Positions 1-13,369 of a stretch of 64,000 nucleotides of DNA are shown here, piece after piece. Below the pieces are notes generated by a model. The model was not told where the DNA came from and did not search any database. It saw only the letters and a program-made list of their open reading frames with translations. This DNA is from Chrysomallon squamiferum (Eukaryota > Mollusca > Gastropoda > Neomphalida > Peltospiridae): positions 32,636,438 to 32,700,437 of the forward strand of contig CM022672.1 of assembly GCA_012295275.1 (NCBI GenBank). The letters run 5' to 3'. How positions within the stretch are numbered: the first letter of the stretch is position 1; each line of letters begins with the position of its first letter. The translations under genes were made by a program, and so were the position numbers.

Positions 1-888
1 TAATCTCGTTAATCGCCCCCTCTGTTCTTCACACATCTCGTTATCCCCATGCGTCTAAATTGGCCTTAATTGCTCACGCCAGTTTTCCCATTTCTGGAAG
101 CGGATTAGAACACCTCACCGCTTACCTAATCTGGAGACTGCCAGTTTTGGGAACATACCGATAGATAGATATAGATAACAGGTCAATCATTTTTGAGGAT
201 ACTTCAACGTGAATACAGTACAATTTAGGACGTTATTATATACACCAGTTCATTGTAACTTAATGTTATATAGGTAATACCATGACGCCAGCAACGTAAT
301 GAAGAAAATACGTATAACAATATAGATTTTTTGTGACACTATGACGGAAATAGAATGCAAAAATTCAAGTTATTTTTAAATATCGGTATTAATCAAAGTC
401 TTGTAAGGAAATATTTCTGTGTTTTCGTGTTATTTCAACTTCATTATTGATGTCACAAATAAAAATGAAAGTTAATAATATAACCGTATAATGTCGTTGT
501 TAACATAAAACTATAAAATTGTGAATTTGTGCTGATCTAAATAATAACTGACAACATGATAAATAAAATTTTGTGTAATTGTAAAAAATGGTCTAATCCT
601 GTTTGCTGAATTTGTTTTGATTAATTCACAGACGTTATTGTTGAGACCAGGACTGAATCAACTGCCGCTTACGTTACTGCTCATCTTTGGATCAGTATTA
701 TGAACGCGTTAAAAATATTCTTTACATTTGTATTTCACGTATTGTTTGTTTATTTTTCTATTGTAACTAACTGATGAAAAAGGGTTTCTTGTTTTATTTC
801 GTAAGAGGTTCGACTTAAAATAGTAGTGTTAACTTTGAGCTGTTCATATTAACTTTGTTATATATATATAATCATCAGAATTGAGCGA

Positions 889-1117
889 TCACTTTCTGAA
901 TATAACAAAAACAACAACAACAGCAACAACAGAAGCAAACATGTTAAAGGGAAACATGAAAAAGAAAATAACAAAAAGTTGGGTAAAAATAATAATAATA
1001 ATAATTATTATTATAAAATAAATAAAAGAATAAAGCCAAATCGTCCATGTTTGTACTATATACGACCTTTCTCTTTCTGTCTCTCTCATTATATGTTTGT
1101 GTGTGTAAATGTATGTG

Positions 1118-1211
<94 letters not shown>
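889..1211. repeat. Microsatellite block ending in (AG)n, copy A
   Basis: CAA and AAT triplet runs are followed by an (AG)n tract from about 1120 to 1211. The equivalent tract in copy B (21324-21380) is shorter, so it changed length after duplication. Open frames across it are runs of Arg-Glu or Ser-Leu and are not genes. Confidence 0.9.
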
Positions 1212-1216
<5 letters not shown>

Positions 1217-3376
1217 AAATGCCACTGATATTTTATTCATACTGTGTGGACAATATAATGAGAGGCTTAGTGTTGGTTTCCAAAGCCTGGGGTAATGCAC
1301 GTGTATTACACTCCCTAACCACCCCCGAGCCCCTAGTGAACCTAAGAATTCTGCGCCTATACAACTGCCTATGTGGTTCCGCCCACGTTAAACGCACTTT
1401 TGGTTTCGTAAGAATAATGTTTTATATACTATGTGCGTAAGACTAAGAAAATATTTATACACATTACTATTGTTATTATTTTTGTATTGTTGTTGTTGTT
1501 GTTGAAAAGGACTTAACATATGGCTCATTAGATATCAAACGTAAAAAAATAAAATTAACAAATTTATTTTTCTGAAGTATAAACGTAATAATATATAAAA
1601 ATAGAAAAAATAGTAAGAAGATATTGTTTATGTGGTATAAAAGTAATAACACACACACATACATATGGACATACATACATACATTCACACATTACACATA
1701 CAAGGTGAAAGAATAATCTATAATTAACACTGCTTTGAAGTGGCAATAATTATCTGCAGCTTGAACTATTTGTTTACGCTCAATCTCTTCAAACAATTGA
1801 TTTCTTCAAGCAAAGATCGCCAGAGCAGTTTAGCGCAAATAGGGCGGGGATGGTGATATCAGGGTGAGGCAGAGAAGGGTGAGGAATGTTTGTATAATGG
1901 AGAATGTGGAAAATTGATGATAATATTTTAACACAAAAATATATTATTTGTACACTTTTCTTTTATTCGTCGTATTAGCGTCATTACTCTATCGATATAT
2001 TAATAACTAAATATTAGAAACTTAACATTAAGTATGTCCTGAACAGAAACAAGTTTGCGTTGTCTAAAGATAATTTTCAAATAAAAGACAGGTTTACAAC
2101 ACCAGACCTTATACGTATTCTTATACGTTTTACACACACACACGCACACAAACGCACATTATCAAGGCATTATAAAGATAATGTTGTTATTATACGAAAA
2201 TGCTATCACTCCGCCACCCCCCCCCCCCAAAAAAAAGAGAAATACATCGTCTTCCTATGAAAAAAAATGGTTAGATTATCATTTGTCAAACGCATTTTAT
2301 ACTGTATTCTACGAGGAACTGGCAAAGTTGTTAACGGTGTAAGGGAAATAACTCTAATAAGGCTATGTCGAACACGTGACGGGCACCTTTTTTTTGTCCG
2401 CCGTATTTAAAGGTACGTGACAAGTGTAGAGTTTTTCTTGGAAGCAAGGATTAATATTTGATATTATCAAGTTATCGTGGACTTTAACAATTAAAAGGGT
2501 ATGTAGCTTATGGCATGAAACAAGTAGAAAATTAAGAAATAGTGTCAAGTTTTATCAGGTCTGCTAAGTAATTGTTTTTTCAATACCTCGATTAACTTTA
2601 CATAGATTTCGCAATTTCACTGTTAGATAAAAAACAAAAAATAAATGTCTCTCACTTCGGAAAAAAAAGGTTCATCTAGATCAGATGTTTAACTTTGTTT
2701 AAAATATTATCAAAATACGACGACTGTCACCGTTTTTTTTAATGTTTACAGTAACTGAGTAAGTCAAAAATCATCTTGATTTGTTGGTATGAATCAGAAA
2801 CAAACTGTTACGATTATCATTAATGATTCTGGCTGCCTGTCACTAGACGTAGTAAAAACTGCCATTTGATTGGGTATTTTTATTTGTAATAATAATAATA
2901 ATAATAATAATAATACAGGTGGAGCAGTGTTTCATTGTTATTTTATACTTTTACTGAACATAAACATCAAAATTATGAATATAAATGTGTTGTTTATCAG
3001 TGTATCAGACACTCAAACATATAGTTATAATACATTTTGATTCCCCCTCTTCCTATTATTTTATTATGTAAGTACATTTGTTCTTGATATCTAGACTACC
3101 TTTTTCTTTTGCAACTTGATAAATTCCCAATTTTATACAGTTATTTTGCTTTTTGAGACAATACTAGAATTTTAATGAATTAAAATCACAGCATTTCATC
3201 AATAAAGTTTGAAAAATGGAGGAAAATTACCCTAATTATCAGATAAAATATTGCCATTACTCCATTATTTTTCAAAAATTAGTAATTGCTGAGGTATGAA
3301 AACCATAAATTTGATTCTGTTTTTAAAATTTATTTATTTATTTATTTTTATGTCAAATAGTTACCGTAAGTAGCAG

Positions 3377-3576
3377 AAAGGCAAAGGAGACCACAGAAAA
3401 GAACAGGTTGGAGAAACAAAATTAAGTCCAATATAGAGGAGACATCAATAACCTCCAGTGACATTGACAGAGACTGCAATGATCAGATGATACTGGAAAT
3501 GTCCAGTGAAACCATCACTGATTATTTCAGTTACTGCAGGGATGTTTGCTTGAGTGTTGTAGAGTGTGAAGGTTAG
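3377..3576 (+). mobile_element. Possible Merlin/IS1595-like transposase fragment, copy A
   Basis: An open frame follows an acceptor-like tagcag and runs 66 codons to a TAG. It is rich in Arg/Lys at the start and contains SSETITDYFSYCRDVC near its end. That stretch resembles the region just before the first catalytic Asp of IS1595/ISXO2-like (Merlin) transposases, where a TVVDW...FCREVC-type motif is common. No zinc-ribbon and no catalytic DDE residues are present, so at most this is a short fragment. The matching segment in copy B (24267-24466) differs by a handful of substitutions and stays open. It could instead be an unrelated exon. Confidence 0.3.
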
Positions 3577-5633
3577 AAATAGAATAGTGAATCTATCTGG
3601 TTTGCACTTTAGCAGTCAGTTATGTCATATTTTACTTATTTACCATCTGAGAAACATATTACTCTAATAGAAACTAATAACTCTGAATTAAATTGTACCA
3701 CTTGTCAATATTTAATAAATTAACTTTTACATGTGGATGTTGGCCAAGTCACTTGTTTATTCTATTAAATATTGACTATATCAGTTATCTACATGTATGT
3801 AAATTTGTGTCATAATTACTGGAATAAATGTTAGGTTAATTATAGAAAGAATTTAGAGAGAAAAAGCTTGCATAGTTAACTGTTAAAGTGCAAATCTTAT
3901 CTAAGTTGCAGTTCATACCTGGTTACAGTTCACAGCTATTGTGACAAAGATGGATAATCTAGTATTTGTCGAACACAAAATCTGATTATCTGTGAACCTA
4001 TTTTCATTAGCTGCATTTCTTTACATATATTAACTATAGATATTCCATTAATGTATAAATTTAAACAATATATATAATCTTGAAATTTTCTAATTTATAT
4101 ATATATATATCTACATCTGGAGAGAGAGAGAGAGAAATGACAAATATTAGAGAGGTTTAGCATAGACATAATGTATTCATATATCTGATTGTGTATGGAC
4201 TTTCAGTTTAGCTTCCACGTAGAGCACTAAGTTTGTTTCAAAATAGGTCAAGAATGGGAAGTAACTATAGCTCTAGAACTCATAAAAAGCTTTATTTGGA
4301 TATATGTAGCTTTGGTTTAAACATGAATATAATATACATTGTTTTTGTTGTCAAATGACCAAAATCAATTACTGGTTCACCATTGATTTTGAAAGAAAAA
4401 TGCAAGCAAATTTTATTCAGGTAACTATTCGTAATCTTTTTCATATCAAAGTTATCAAAGATGCCTTGGAGTGATTTGAATCTGTTTTTTGAAAATTTTG
4501 TAACATAAAAGTTATTGTTAATTTTTTTTTGTAGCAGCATAGTAGAAACAAAACTACAGACCGGCTAGTATTTTTGTTTGCAAACAGATACATTTTTAGT
4601 CTATTTCTCAGCAAGAAGCTAAACAATGTCTTAAGGCAAAATAATTGTAATCTCATTCAGCCAAAGGTACATAAGTCCAACCACAGCTTTTTTGGAGAGA
4701 AAGGGATCTATCTTTAGCAATCATTTATGTGAAAACCAAGCAGTAAAATGCAACGATAATTTTAAAACAATCATGAAAAAGAAGATTAACCCTTTACAGT
4801 GTTTTAAAAAATTGCTATAATGATACAGAAATGCACACATGTAAGTACTTCACTATGCATAAACATGCACATTTAGGCATGTCCTGTATTAACCTCTCTG
4901 TTAAATAAATGTGTATTAATAATTATAATCAGTAAATAAACTGCCTTTAACTGCCAGTATATGCAACTAATTAAAGTTCTGTTTACAGGGAAATGTGCAA
5001 TGACAAACATTTAATGACAGTTTCTAAATTGAAAAAGTTACGTTGCATTAATTAGCTACCAAGATATGGCCAGTTTACAGCTTCTAAATTTGTACAGCTG
5101 TGTGGCTTCACTCTTCACTTTGATTTTGTGGTTTTCACCACATATGCAGGAATCTTGTAGCTATGGGTTTAGGGGTTTGAGACAGTTAAAGTAAAAATCC
5201 TTGATTTGGGAAGCAATAAACTGGGTGTTCTGTTTGATGAACACAGAGGTAATGGGGAGGTGTGAGAGAGAACATGAAACTTTGGCCTTGTTTTTATAAG
5301 CATTTGGCTGCATGATGTTGTAAGAAACATTTCTCCCTTGTTTTGTTTTTTTCATGTTGTCATTAGGCAGTGTAATGTGTATCATTAACAACATATTGTT
5401 TAATGCGTGTGTGTTTGTCTTGGGCAATTTCATATGTAAATAAAAATAATTAATATATCCACAAATGATAATAAGCAGAGAAAAAAGCATTTACCTGACG
5501 AATGTAGATGGATATATATCAATCGATCTGCATTTGTCAGATAAATGCATTGTTATAAAAATTACTAAACTTTATATTTTACTATTGGTGCTAAATATTT
5601 ATTTTTACTATTGGTGTTAAATATTTTTTGTAG

Positions 5634-8025
5634 GTCACTGCAGTATTATTCAGCTGCTGTCTACAAAGGGAATTTACATCATGGAGAAGGATGAATCAGC
5701 TGTTACAGAAACCATTCTCATGCAGGCTGCACCATTCTGAGTTGTGAGTTTAGTTTATTTTATTTTTGTGTTGTCAAGAGAAAAATAAGTTTTGTAATAG
5801 TTCTTAATTAGTTATGAAATACTGTAATAATAATCAGTTATTTCCTGTTGTTTTGTTGCATTACTTGGTAACATACTTTATTAATCACAAAGTATGTCAG
5901 AAGTATTAGTTATTTTTTTATAACTGTTTGTTTATTTATTTATTTTTAAACTTTTTTTCAGGGTGCTTCTACAGCTCTAATTGATGTGCTGATGTTGGCG
6001 TATGCCAGTGAATTTGTTTCAGTAGAACATGCTGTTCAAGCCGTCAGGTATGTTGTTGTGTTTATTTATTTTTTTATATTATCGTGTTAAATACTAAAAT
6101 TTGAAATTATTTTTCTAATTAAAATGAGTGTGTTTGGCTCTGTTAAAGATTTTTTTATTTAATTTTTTTGATAATATATGGTAAATTAAATTTAAGTTAA
6201 AGCTGAGATGTATTTAAAGGCATTCATCCTTCTACTTTGATCACTAAGAAGGAGAAGTATTATGATGATTGCAGTTAAATATGTAAATGTATGAATGTAT
6301 GAGGGAAGGAGAGAGGATGAAGGAATGGCAAGACAGAGAACAGAGAGAGATGGAGAATGAAATTTGGGCTGCACATTTTGTATAATTTATCATATAATGT
6401 AATGAGAACTCAGACTTTACATTCAACATTTCAAACAAGAAACTTTTAAACTTTCAGACAAATTACAACTTGTAACACATCCAGTGAACTTCCATCAGGC
6501 ACTGAGGACACACTTATTTTCTGGTTAAATAAATTTAATACTGCTGCCATTGCAAAAGAAAAAAAATCTCAGCAGGTGAATTTGAGTTTTTCTTATATAT
6601 TTCTCATTATTCTAAAAATAATGAAGTTTAATTTAATTTAATATATGAAGTTGCAGTTTCTAAATAATATATCGGTAAGTACACATATACACACATACAC
6701 ACAGACACATGAACACACACACATGCGTATACTTACATTGATAAAAATGCAATTATTTTGTTGTAAATGTTTGTGAATTTTAAAACAAAGGAATGAGTAT
6801 TTTAAAGTGTTTAACTTTCCTTTTACATAGGAGACAAGGTACTGTAGTTTCTATTGTCTGCAGTCTCTCAGTTTTCATGGTTAGTTTAATAAACAATTTT
6901 TGTAAATAATAATATGAAAAATGTGGTAACTTTAAAATTTAGCGTATACTAACTTATGAATGTTTATAAATAGTTTTGAGAGATGTAGTGTTATTGTGTT
7001 TTTAATTTTATATTTCATAATCTAAAAAAATGTATAGAAAATCTTTCATGATCTCTCTCTTTCTCTCTATCCACAGTCATGTATCATCCTCCTTATTTTT
7101 TTCCTGTATTATTAGATATTAACTGCCTCATTGTTATTTGTTTTTTCTTCAGATATGTGTTTGAACGAGGACTTCCTGTGCACACGAGATAGAATACGAG
7201 AAACACTCTTAGTCTTTCCTGCAGAGCAGTTCTTCTGGATAGAAATGATAAAACTGACAGAGACAGGACAGCTTTTGATTCGTCAGGAAGCAAAAAGTAA
7301 GTTTTGTGAGATTTTTTAATTAATCTTTCATTATATTAGTTTATGAAATTTATTATGAGATTTATACTATTCAGTTTTAGTGTATATTTAAAGGCATGCT
7401 TTTATGTATCTAAATCAATTTTTATTATTTAAAATGGATGATTTCAGGCTTTGAAAGATCTTTATACAATGGTCAGTATTTGAGAACGCTATTAATAAAG
7501 AAAGTTAATATTAAACAAATTTTTAAATGCTTTATTGTTATTAACTTTTTAAAATACAAAGAACTGGTAAAAAACGTGATATAAGTTCTTAAAATATTTC
7601 TTCTTTATTTTAGCAGAATTTATATTTATCAATAATCAGGTTATAATGATATGTATTTAAAAGAGACTGATTTTTTTTTTAATTCAGAATTTAGACTATA
7701 TTAAAAAAAAAAAATACTTGTCTTTAATTATTCATTATGTCAGACTGTGTATGTGTTTATCAGTATGTCTGTATGCATGCATGCACATTTGAAATAAAAT
7801 AGCTGAAATATATTTTTGTCAACAAACTCATCTGTATTTGTAAATGGCATCGATATATATATAATAGTAAATAATGTAATTAATAAAAGAAATACAAAAT
7901 TAAATTATTTTTATTATTTTGCTTCTTCAGGTACATACCACAAAATAGACAAGTGTTGTTACCTAAACATCGGAATGGGACACACACTGACAGCAGAACA
8001 GACAGAGAAATTTATCAAAAAACTG
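5634..8025 (+). pseudogene. CAMSAP/Patronin-like CH-domain gene, copy A (six exons, disrupted)
   Basis: CAMSAPs bind microtubule minus ends; this locus carries only exons for their N-terminal calponin-homology domain. Exons are 5634-5743, 5962-6047, 6458-6575, 6831-6879, 7153-7296 and 7931-8025. All have AG acceptors and GT donors, and phases agree across the first five. Readable family landmarks in order are QLLSTKGIYIMEKDESAVTE, ALIDVLMLAYASE, ELPSGTEDTLIFWLNKFN, SFYC..LSFHDMCLNE and LVFPAEQFFWIEMIK; CAMSAP proteins have closely similar blocks in the same order. Damage: an in-frame TGA at 5738-5740, and a 69-base in-frame deletion in the fifth exon relative to copy B, removing the middle of the last part of the domain. 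The sixth exon reads best (IPQNRQVLL) one base out of phase. The N-terminal exon of the family was not found and the 3' exons are lost at the duplication end and N gap. Confidence 0.8.
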
Positions 8026-8178
8026 GTATGAGAAACACACTCATTGACTTTTCTGTTTAACAATCTGCTTACATTCTTCTCGTTTTTTGTATTGGTAATA
8101 TATTCTCAATACAGAGTAAGAAAAGCAGATTAGTGCAAGGATAGTCTACAATAATAAGTAAATTAATTGTGGTATACA

Positions 8179-8800
8179 AATAGCAGGATAATTTAGTTCA
8201 CTTCCATGTTTCCTTATTTCATTTGCATTGTTTCATTTCTTGTTAGTTTATATTTGTAGTAAGAGTAAAGAATACCAATTCTTGTTTTATTTTCAACTCC
8301 AAGAATGCAGTTCACTTTATTTAGTTTTTATTTGAAAGTTTAAGAATTAATTTTGCAATCTTTTCGTTTTCACTGTAATTTAATGATTCTAAGAATTCAG
8401 TATATTTATAATTTAGAAATTTAAAAAAAATATATAATTATATCAGGATAAAACTTCAGTCATTAATATATGTTTCTGTCAGAAAGAGAAATATTTGTAT
8501 ATCTACAAAGGTAAACAAATAAAAACTTGGATAAATAAATAAATAGCAGGATAACCTAGTTTACTTCCATGTTTCCTTATTTCTATTTGCATTGTTTCAT
8601 TTCTTGTTAGTTTATATTTGTAGTAAAAGTAATAAAAACCATTTGTTGTTTTGTTTTCAAGTCCCAGAATGCAGTTCACTTTATTGTGTTTTTTTTTGAA
8701 AGTTTAAAAATTAGTTTTGCCATCTCTTAGATTTCACTATAATTTGATGATTGTAAGAATTTAGCATATTTATAATTTAGAAATTTAAAAAATATATATA
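8179..8800. repeat. Local tandem duplication at the broken end of copy A
   Basis: The block starting at the AATAGCAGGATAA motif near 8179 and running to about 8440 is repeated from about 8542 until the N gap. Copy B has this block once (about 29184-29440) and then continues into the exon at 29542. The second unit in copy A replaces that exon. Confidence 0.85.
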
Positions 8801-9000
8801 NNNNNNNNNNNNNNNNNNNNNNNNNNNNNNNNNNNNNNNNNNNNNNNNNNNNNNNNNNNNNNNNNNNNNNNNNNNNNNNNNNNNNNNNNNNNNNNNNNNN
8901 NNNNNNNNNNNNNNNNNNNNNNNNNNNNNNNNNNNNNNNNNNNNNNNNNNNNNNNNNNNNNNNNNNNNNNNNNNNNNNNNNNNNNNNNNNNNNNNNNNNN
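8801..9000. other. Assembly gap (200 N)
   Basis: Exactly 200 N bases are present. The gap lies between the second unit of the local tandem repeat and the TTAGGG-like block, so the order and distance of the flanks are an assembler's estimate. Confidence 1.
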
Positions 9001-9483
9001 TAACATTTTTCAAGTTTTATATCAAAAGTATCTTCAACAAAATATACAATCAAATGAATCCTACCCTAATCCTAAAGCCAGCCCTAATACTAAACCCTAA
9101 TCATCACCCATAGTGAAAGCTTAACCCTTAATGCCAACACTGACCTTAATCCTAATACAACCCAACCCTAATGCTAGCCTACACCAACTTACAAAACAAA
9201 CCCCATGTTAACCCTAATCAATACCCTAAACCTAACTCTAATGCTATATCTAGCCCAAATCCCAACCCAAGGTCTAATACTAACACCAAACCAAATCTGA
9301 ACCTGAACCTTAACACTAAACATAACCTTAACTCTAATGCAAACACTAACACTCACCAAAACCAAAATTTAACTCTAACCTTGAACATAATGTTAAGCCT
9401 GACCCCAACACTAATCACAGGATAACCCTATTATCTGTAATACTATGATAAATTAAGGCTTTCTTTAAATGTTATTCTAACAT
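9001..9483. repeat. Degenerate CCCTAA-like block, inverted copy of 54893-55274
   Basis: The stretch from 9051 to 9432 is full of CCCTAA, CCTAAT and CTAACC variants. Its reverse complement aligns in order with 54893-55274, including the flanking AT-rich parts (for example the TTTGATATAAAACTTG-like end and the AATAACATTTAAAGAAAGCC stretch). It is one unit of the larger repeat region at 52.6-56.2 kb. It is too degenerate to be an active telomere. Confidence 0.8.
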
Positions 9484-10027
9484 ATTTTTGAAATTAATGA
9501 TTTCTTTAAATTTTATGCTAAAAATCAATCTAAAAGAAAAGATAACAAAAACCACTGATTAGCAAAACACCAACAACAAAATTAATGTACTAAAATGTAA
9601 AAAGAGCAAATAGATTATAATTATCAGTAGTACTAGTATTACTATACTACTACTATTACTGTTAGCACCACCACTAGTACTAAAATTATTGTTATTGCTA
9701 TTATTAAGCATGAGCCAGTTATATACAAGTCGTGTATTTCTGATGCATCTGTTAAATTCTGAAAGCAGTTACTTCAGTTATGTTTCCCTGATCAACAATA
9801 CATATGTAATTATTCTAAGATTAACAAAACTAATATTAGTAGTTATATCTACAATATTGGAAATAGAAATAGTAGTAGTAGGAGTAACAGTAGTAGTTTT
9901 AGTTCTTAACATTTTAGTAGAAACATTAATAACATAAATAATAGCAATGGTAGTTGTAGTAGCTATACTAACTGAAGTGTTTTATTTTGATTTGTAACAA
10001 TATCCGAGGTTTTTATATTCAGTTTGT

Positions 10028-10060
<33 letters not shown>

Positions 10061-10129
10061 GTGAAGAAGAAGAATAAGAAGCAGAAAAAAAGAAGATATT
10101 TATGCTGATGCTGAAGAATTAAAACAATA
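9484..10129. other. Non-coding, TAG/TAC and AAT microsatellites
   Basis: This stretch has scattered GTA/ACT triplet runs and an (AAT)n run near 10028-10060. Open frames here are low-complexity Leu/Val/Ile strings. I see no gene. Confidence 0.6.
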
Positions 10130-11036
10130 AAAAAATGGTTTATTGTTACAACTACAAATATATAATAAAAATAAGCGACTCACATTTTCACGATTCACTA
10201 GGTCAGCACAGTCTCCCAGTATTAAGTAAATTATCTTTAAAGAAAAGCATCACCAAGTAATCGAAATAAACTAAATTTACATCATATCCATCATCCAGTT
10301 ATTAGAATAAATAAAAACATAAACCTTCGTGAATTTACAATTGTTCGCCATGTTGCTATTGTTGTTGTTACTTGTTTAGTGACGTCATTCTAATTACGTA
10401 AAATGGCGAAGTTAATCGTCCGATTTATTTATCACCTGAATCATTTACTTATCACTCTGTCTGGTAATACATTTTAAAAATGTTTAGCCGATTTATTTTC
10501 CTAATTTGTCTTTTTATATCTGCGTTACATAACTAAACAATACAATTCTAGACTGTAGGAACTCGATATTTCATCACGTTCTGCCATTTCCGTAACATAT
10601 GAAAATACGAAGAATTAATGTGGCCGTATTCGTTTGTGACAAACCGTTCTGTAACCGAAAATTTAGACTGAATGTTGAGATGGTTTCTGTGAATAAAATC
10701 ACCATGTTGTAGTTCAGCTATCTATATATAAATATAACAATTGTTCAAAACAGTTCGCGGTTACCTACTTTTGTCGTTAACCAGTTTTGGTTGTTGTTAT
10801 GTGAATATATGTTCAAATGGGAAACTCCTTTTTTCAGATAGCATCTTTATTAGTAGTGTTGTTGCTATAGAAATAATATGTATTAGTAGAAGAAATAGTA
10901 GTTGCAGTAGAAAATAACTTGTATTAACAGTTGTTGTTGTTTTGTTGTTGTTCTTCTTCTTGTTCTTCTTGTTCTTCTTGATCTTCTTCTTCTTCTTCTT
11001 ATTATTATTATTAGTAGTAGTAGTAGTAATAGCATC

Positions 11037-11083
<47 letters not shown>

Positions 11084-12590
11084 CAGCAGTAGTATTTCAG
11101 AGGCTACGTAGAGTCCAGAAGTATTTGTTAACAAAGTTCACTGCTACTGGTTTATGCGAAAATCTGTCGCTGTTTCGTGGACAGACGACAAGATAAGATC
11201 AGGTGTATACTACTTTGTAGATAATAGTTGTTATTTACCTGTCTTACATCATTAGTGAGCTTTTCGTTACATATATTAGAAATTTGTGATATTAATCTGT
11301 ACTATTTTGTTGTTTAGAATTTCCATTTTACTTTCATCATTATTACGTTAGCAGTATTTTCTACTTTTGTATTTCACTGTTCTCATACTTCATAAAGTAA
11401 ACGTTTTTCTCTGAATATTTATAATTTTTTTTTTTTTTTTTCACTTTCAGCTTAGTTTTCATGAATTTTCTCTTTTACTATGTCTTTCCACATGGCTATT
11501 TTTTCAGTCTGTCTCTAAATAAATAAATAAAAATGGAAGAATAAAAGTGCTTTTCAAACTTTCGTTACATTCATTCGGTTGTCGTTTTCCTCGTTTCTCG
11601 TTTTTTAAATATCCTTTCTTCTCTCATTCTCTAAATACCCTTTCTTCTCTCATTCTTAACAAAACATTTTAACTTCAGATATTAATTATATCTTACAGCC
11701 GACATGCACTGGGTTGGTGGAAATGACATCGACGGTTAAGGTCGTTTCCAAGGGAGTCTTCCTGTCAACACTTCAAAAGACTTAACTACATTTACTGGAA
11801 CAGCCATCAGCCGGTTAACGGAGGAGGAAAAGAGAATTGCGTGCATCTAAACTGAATATACAGATTAAAGTGGAACGATGAAATCTGCGGAATCCAGAAA
11901 GATTTTATCTGTCGAAGAAAAGCGTTTTGTGAGATATAAAGTAATTTCCGGTCTGACTTTTATGTTTGTGTTTTTTTTATTATTTGTACACGATTAGTTG
12001 TGTTATATATTAAATAACTAAAACTCTGTTTACTCTTTCATATCTATAACTTGTCTGTTTTCCGTTGACTGTATTTGTCTGTTTAACTGTACACGTTGAA
12101 TTATGTTAACTATGTTGATGACGAAGATAATAATTTTAATGATAATGTTATTCCGTTGATGATTGGGAACATGATGAAAAGAAAAAAGAAGTATGATGAT
12201 GATAATGATGATGATTATGATGATAATACTAATAAAATACCAAGTAACAACTGAAAAACCATTGAGATTGTCCTAACTATTGTACCAAAAATGTGTGTGT
12301 GTGTGTGTTTGATACATACACATATACACTACATTGCTGCTGAGCGGTGTTTTAAACATAAGACTTTACACGTGGAGGTATTCATATATTTTACAACAGC
12401 ACACATACAAATCACGTAATGACTACAGTCAGTGCCGTATTAACCTTAGACTTCGAGCTTCTTTGTACCCGCCCCGCGAATTTCACACTCGTTTTTCTAA
12501 CATTTATTACAATAACATTACAAATGAAGTAATTAGTAGAGTAATAAAGAAAATAATTTCATCTTATCAGACAACTTTTAATTATCATGA
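10130..12590. repeat. Large inverted duplication, left arm (partner 49266-51640)
   Basis: The reverse complement of 49266-51640 aligns across this stretch, at roughly 80-90% identity by eye. Shared landmarks include the CAGTCTCCCAGTATTAAG segment near 10210, the TTGTTCGCCATGTT segment near 10345, the triplet microsatellite block at about 10940-11092, the exon-like segment at 11699-11850 and the CCGCCCCGCGAATTTCACAC segment near 12470. The sharp end is at about 12590. Most differences are microsatellite length changes and small indels. Confidence 0.9.
11699..11850 (+). other. Exon-like conserved segment in left inverted arm
   Basis: An acceptor-like tcttacag is followed by a segment that stays very similar in the other arm (49950-50099, minus). 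One frame reads HWVGGNDIDG, then a TAA at 11737-11739, then GRFQGSLPVNTSKDLTTF and on to a second TAA at 11848-11850. Another frame is open for 28 codons (TCTGLVEMTSTVKVVSKG...). I do not recognise a family. The shared TAA in the longer frame argues that it is a decayed exon or not coding at all. Confidence 0.3.
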
Positions 12591-12889
12591 AAAAAGACAA
12601 TCCTAAAATACCGGTACTGCACTATAATGTTAAATATAAATCGGTTCTTCTATGTATCTACCTACTTAAAATTTTTACTTGTTAGTCTTTTCAACAAACT
12701 GATCCAGAATATAGTTTAATGTTCTCTTAGCGTTTCTCGTATCAAACAGTATTCCTATAAATTCATTTCAGTGACGCGCATGGAACGATTGCGTTATACA
12801 TAGTGTTAACATTTAGCACTAAACAAAAACAAAACAGATTGCTTGGGTCCCAGGCTTCAGCAAAGTCAGCCTTAGGGATGTTGTTGTTG

Positions 12890-12951
<62 letters not shown>

Positions 12952-13327
12952 ATGTAAAAGTTAGTTTTTGACCTGTGTTTCAATGGTTTATTCTTTGTTT
13001 AGCTAGTGTTCATGTTTCAGCGCCAAGTCTCATTTCTGGAAGTACGTTGTAAATTTGTCACCAGTAACATAAGAAGGATAATTATTTTAACAATTATACT
13101 TTTTTATGTTTATTTATTTATTTAAATATAATAAGAGAAGACAATACAATAATGAATACTAATAAGAAAAGTTGTCTATATATGTGTCTGTGTATATGTG
13201 TATATAAAATTTTAGAATATAATACGAGGAAATACAAAAATGACGAAAAAGAAGAAACAAGACATAAGAACAAGAACAAATAAGAACATTAATAAAAAAC
13301 GGTGTCTGTGTTTGTATATCTGTATGA

Positions 13328-13369
<42 letters not shown>

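Larger units (their letters stand above)
1..8529. repeat. Segmental duplication, copy A (direct repeat with 20182-29533)
   Basis: Nearly every line of this stretch can be matched in order and orientation with 20182-29533. Base 1 corresponds to 20182 and similarity stops at about 8529 (29533 in copy B). By eye identity is above 90%, with many small indels. The larger differences are stretches of about 80 and 470 bases present only in copy B near 22.3-22.87 kb, about 117 bases near 24.05-24.16 kb and about 60 bases near 25.83-25.88 kb. The left limit is unknown because the window starts inside the repeat. Besides the exons listed separately, the first 5.6 kb is AT-rich non-coding DNA with microsatellites. 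A less AT-rich island at about 1275-1395 is conserved in copy B (about 21435-21560) but I could not identify it. Confidence 0.93.

Noticed and set aside
889-1440. Several overlapping frames with Arg-Glu or Ser-Leu runs
   Set aside because: They are translations of the (AG)n tract and change length freely between copies A and B.
4292-5490. Open minus-strand frames of 71-109 codons, with partial counterparts at 25186-26384
   Set aside because: The copies differ by frameshifts and truncations and have no recognisable motif; they look like chance frames in AT-rich DNA.
12427-12480. CAGTGCCGTATTAACC at about 12430, resembling a hAT terminus
   Set aside because: No matching inverted end or target duplication was found, and the bases are simply part of the inverted arm.
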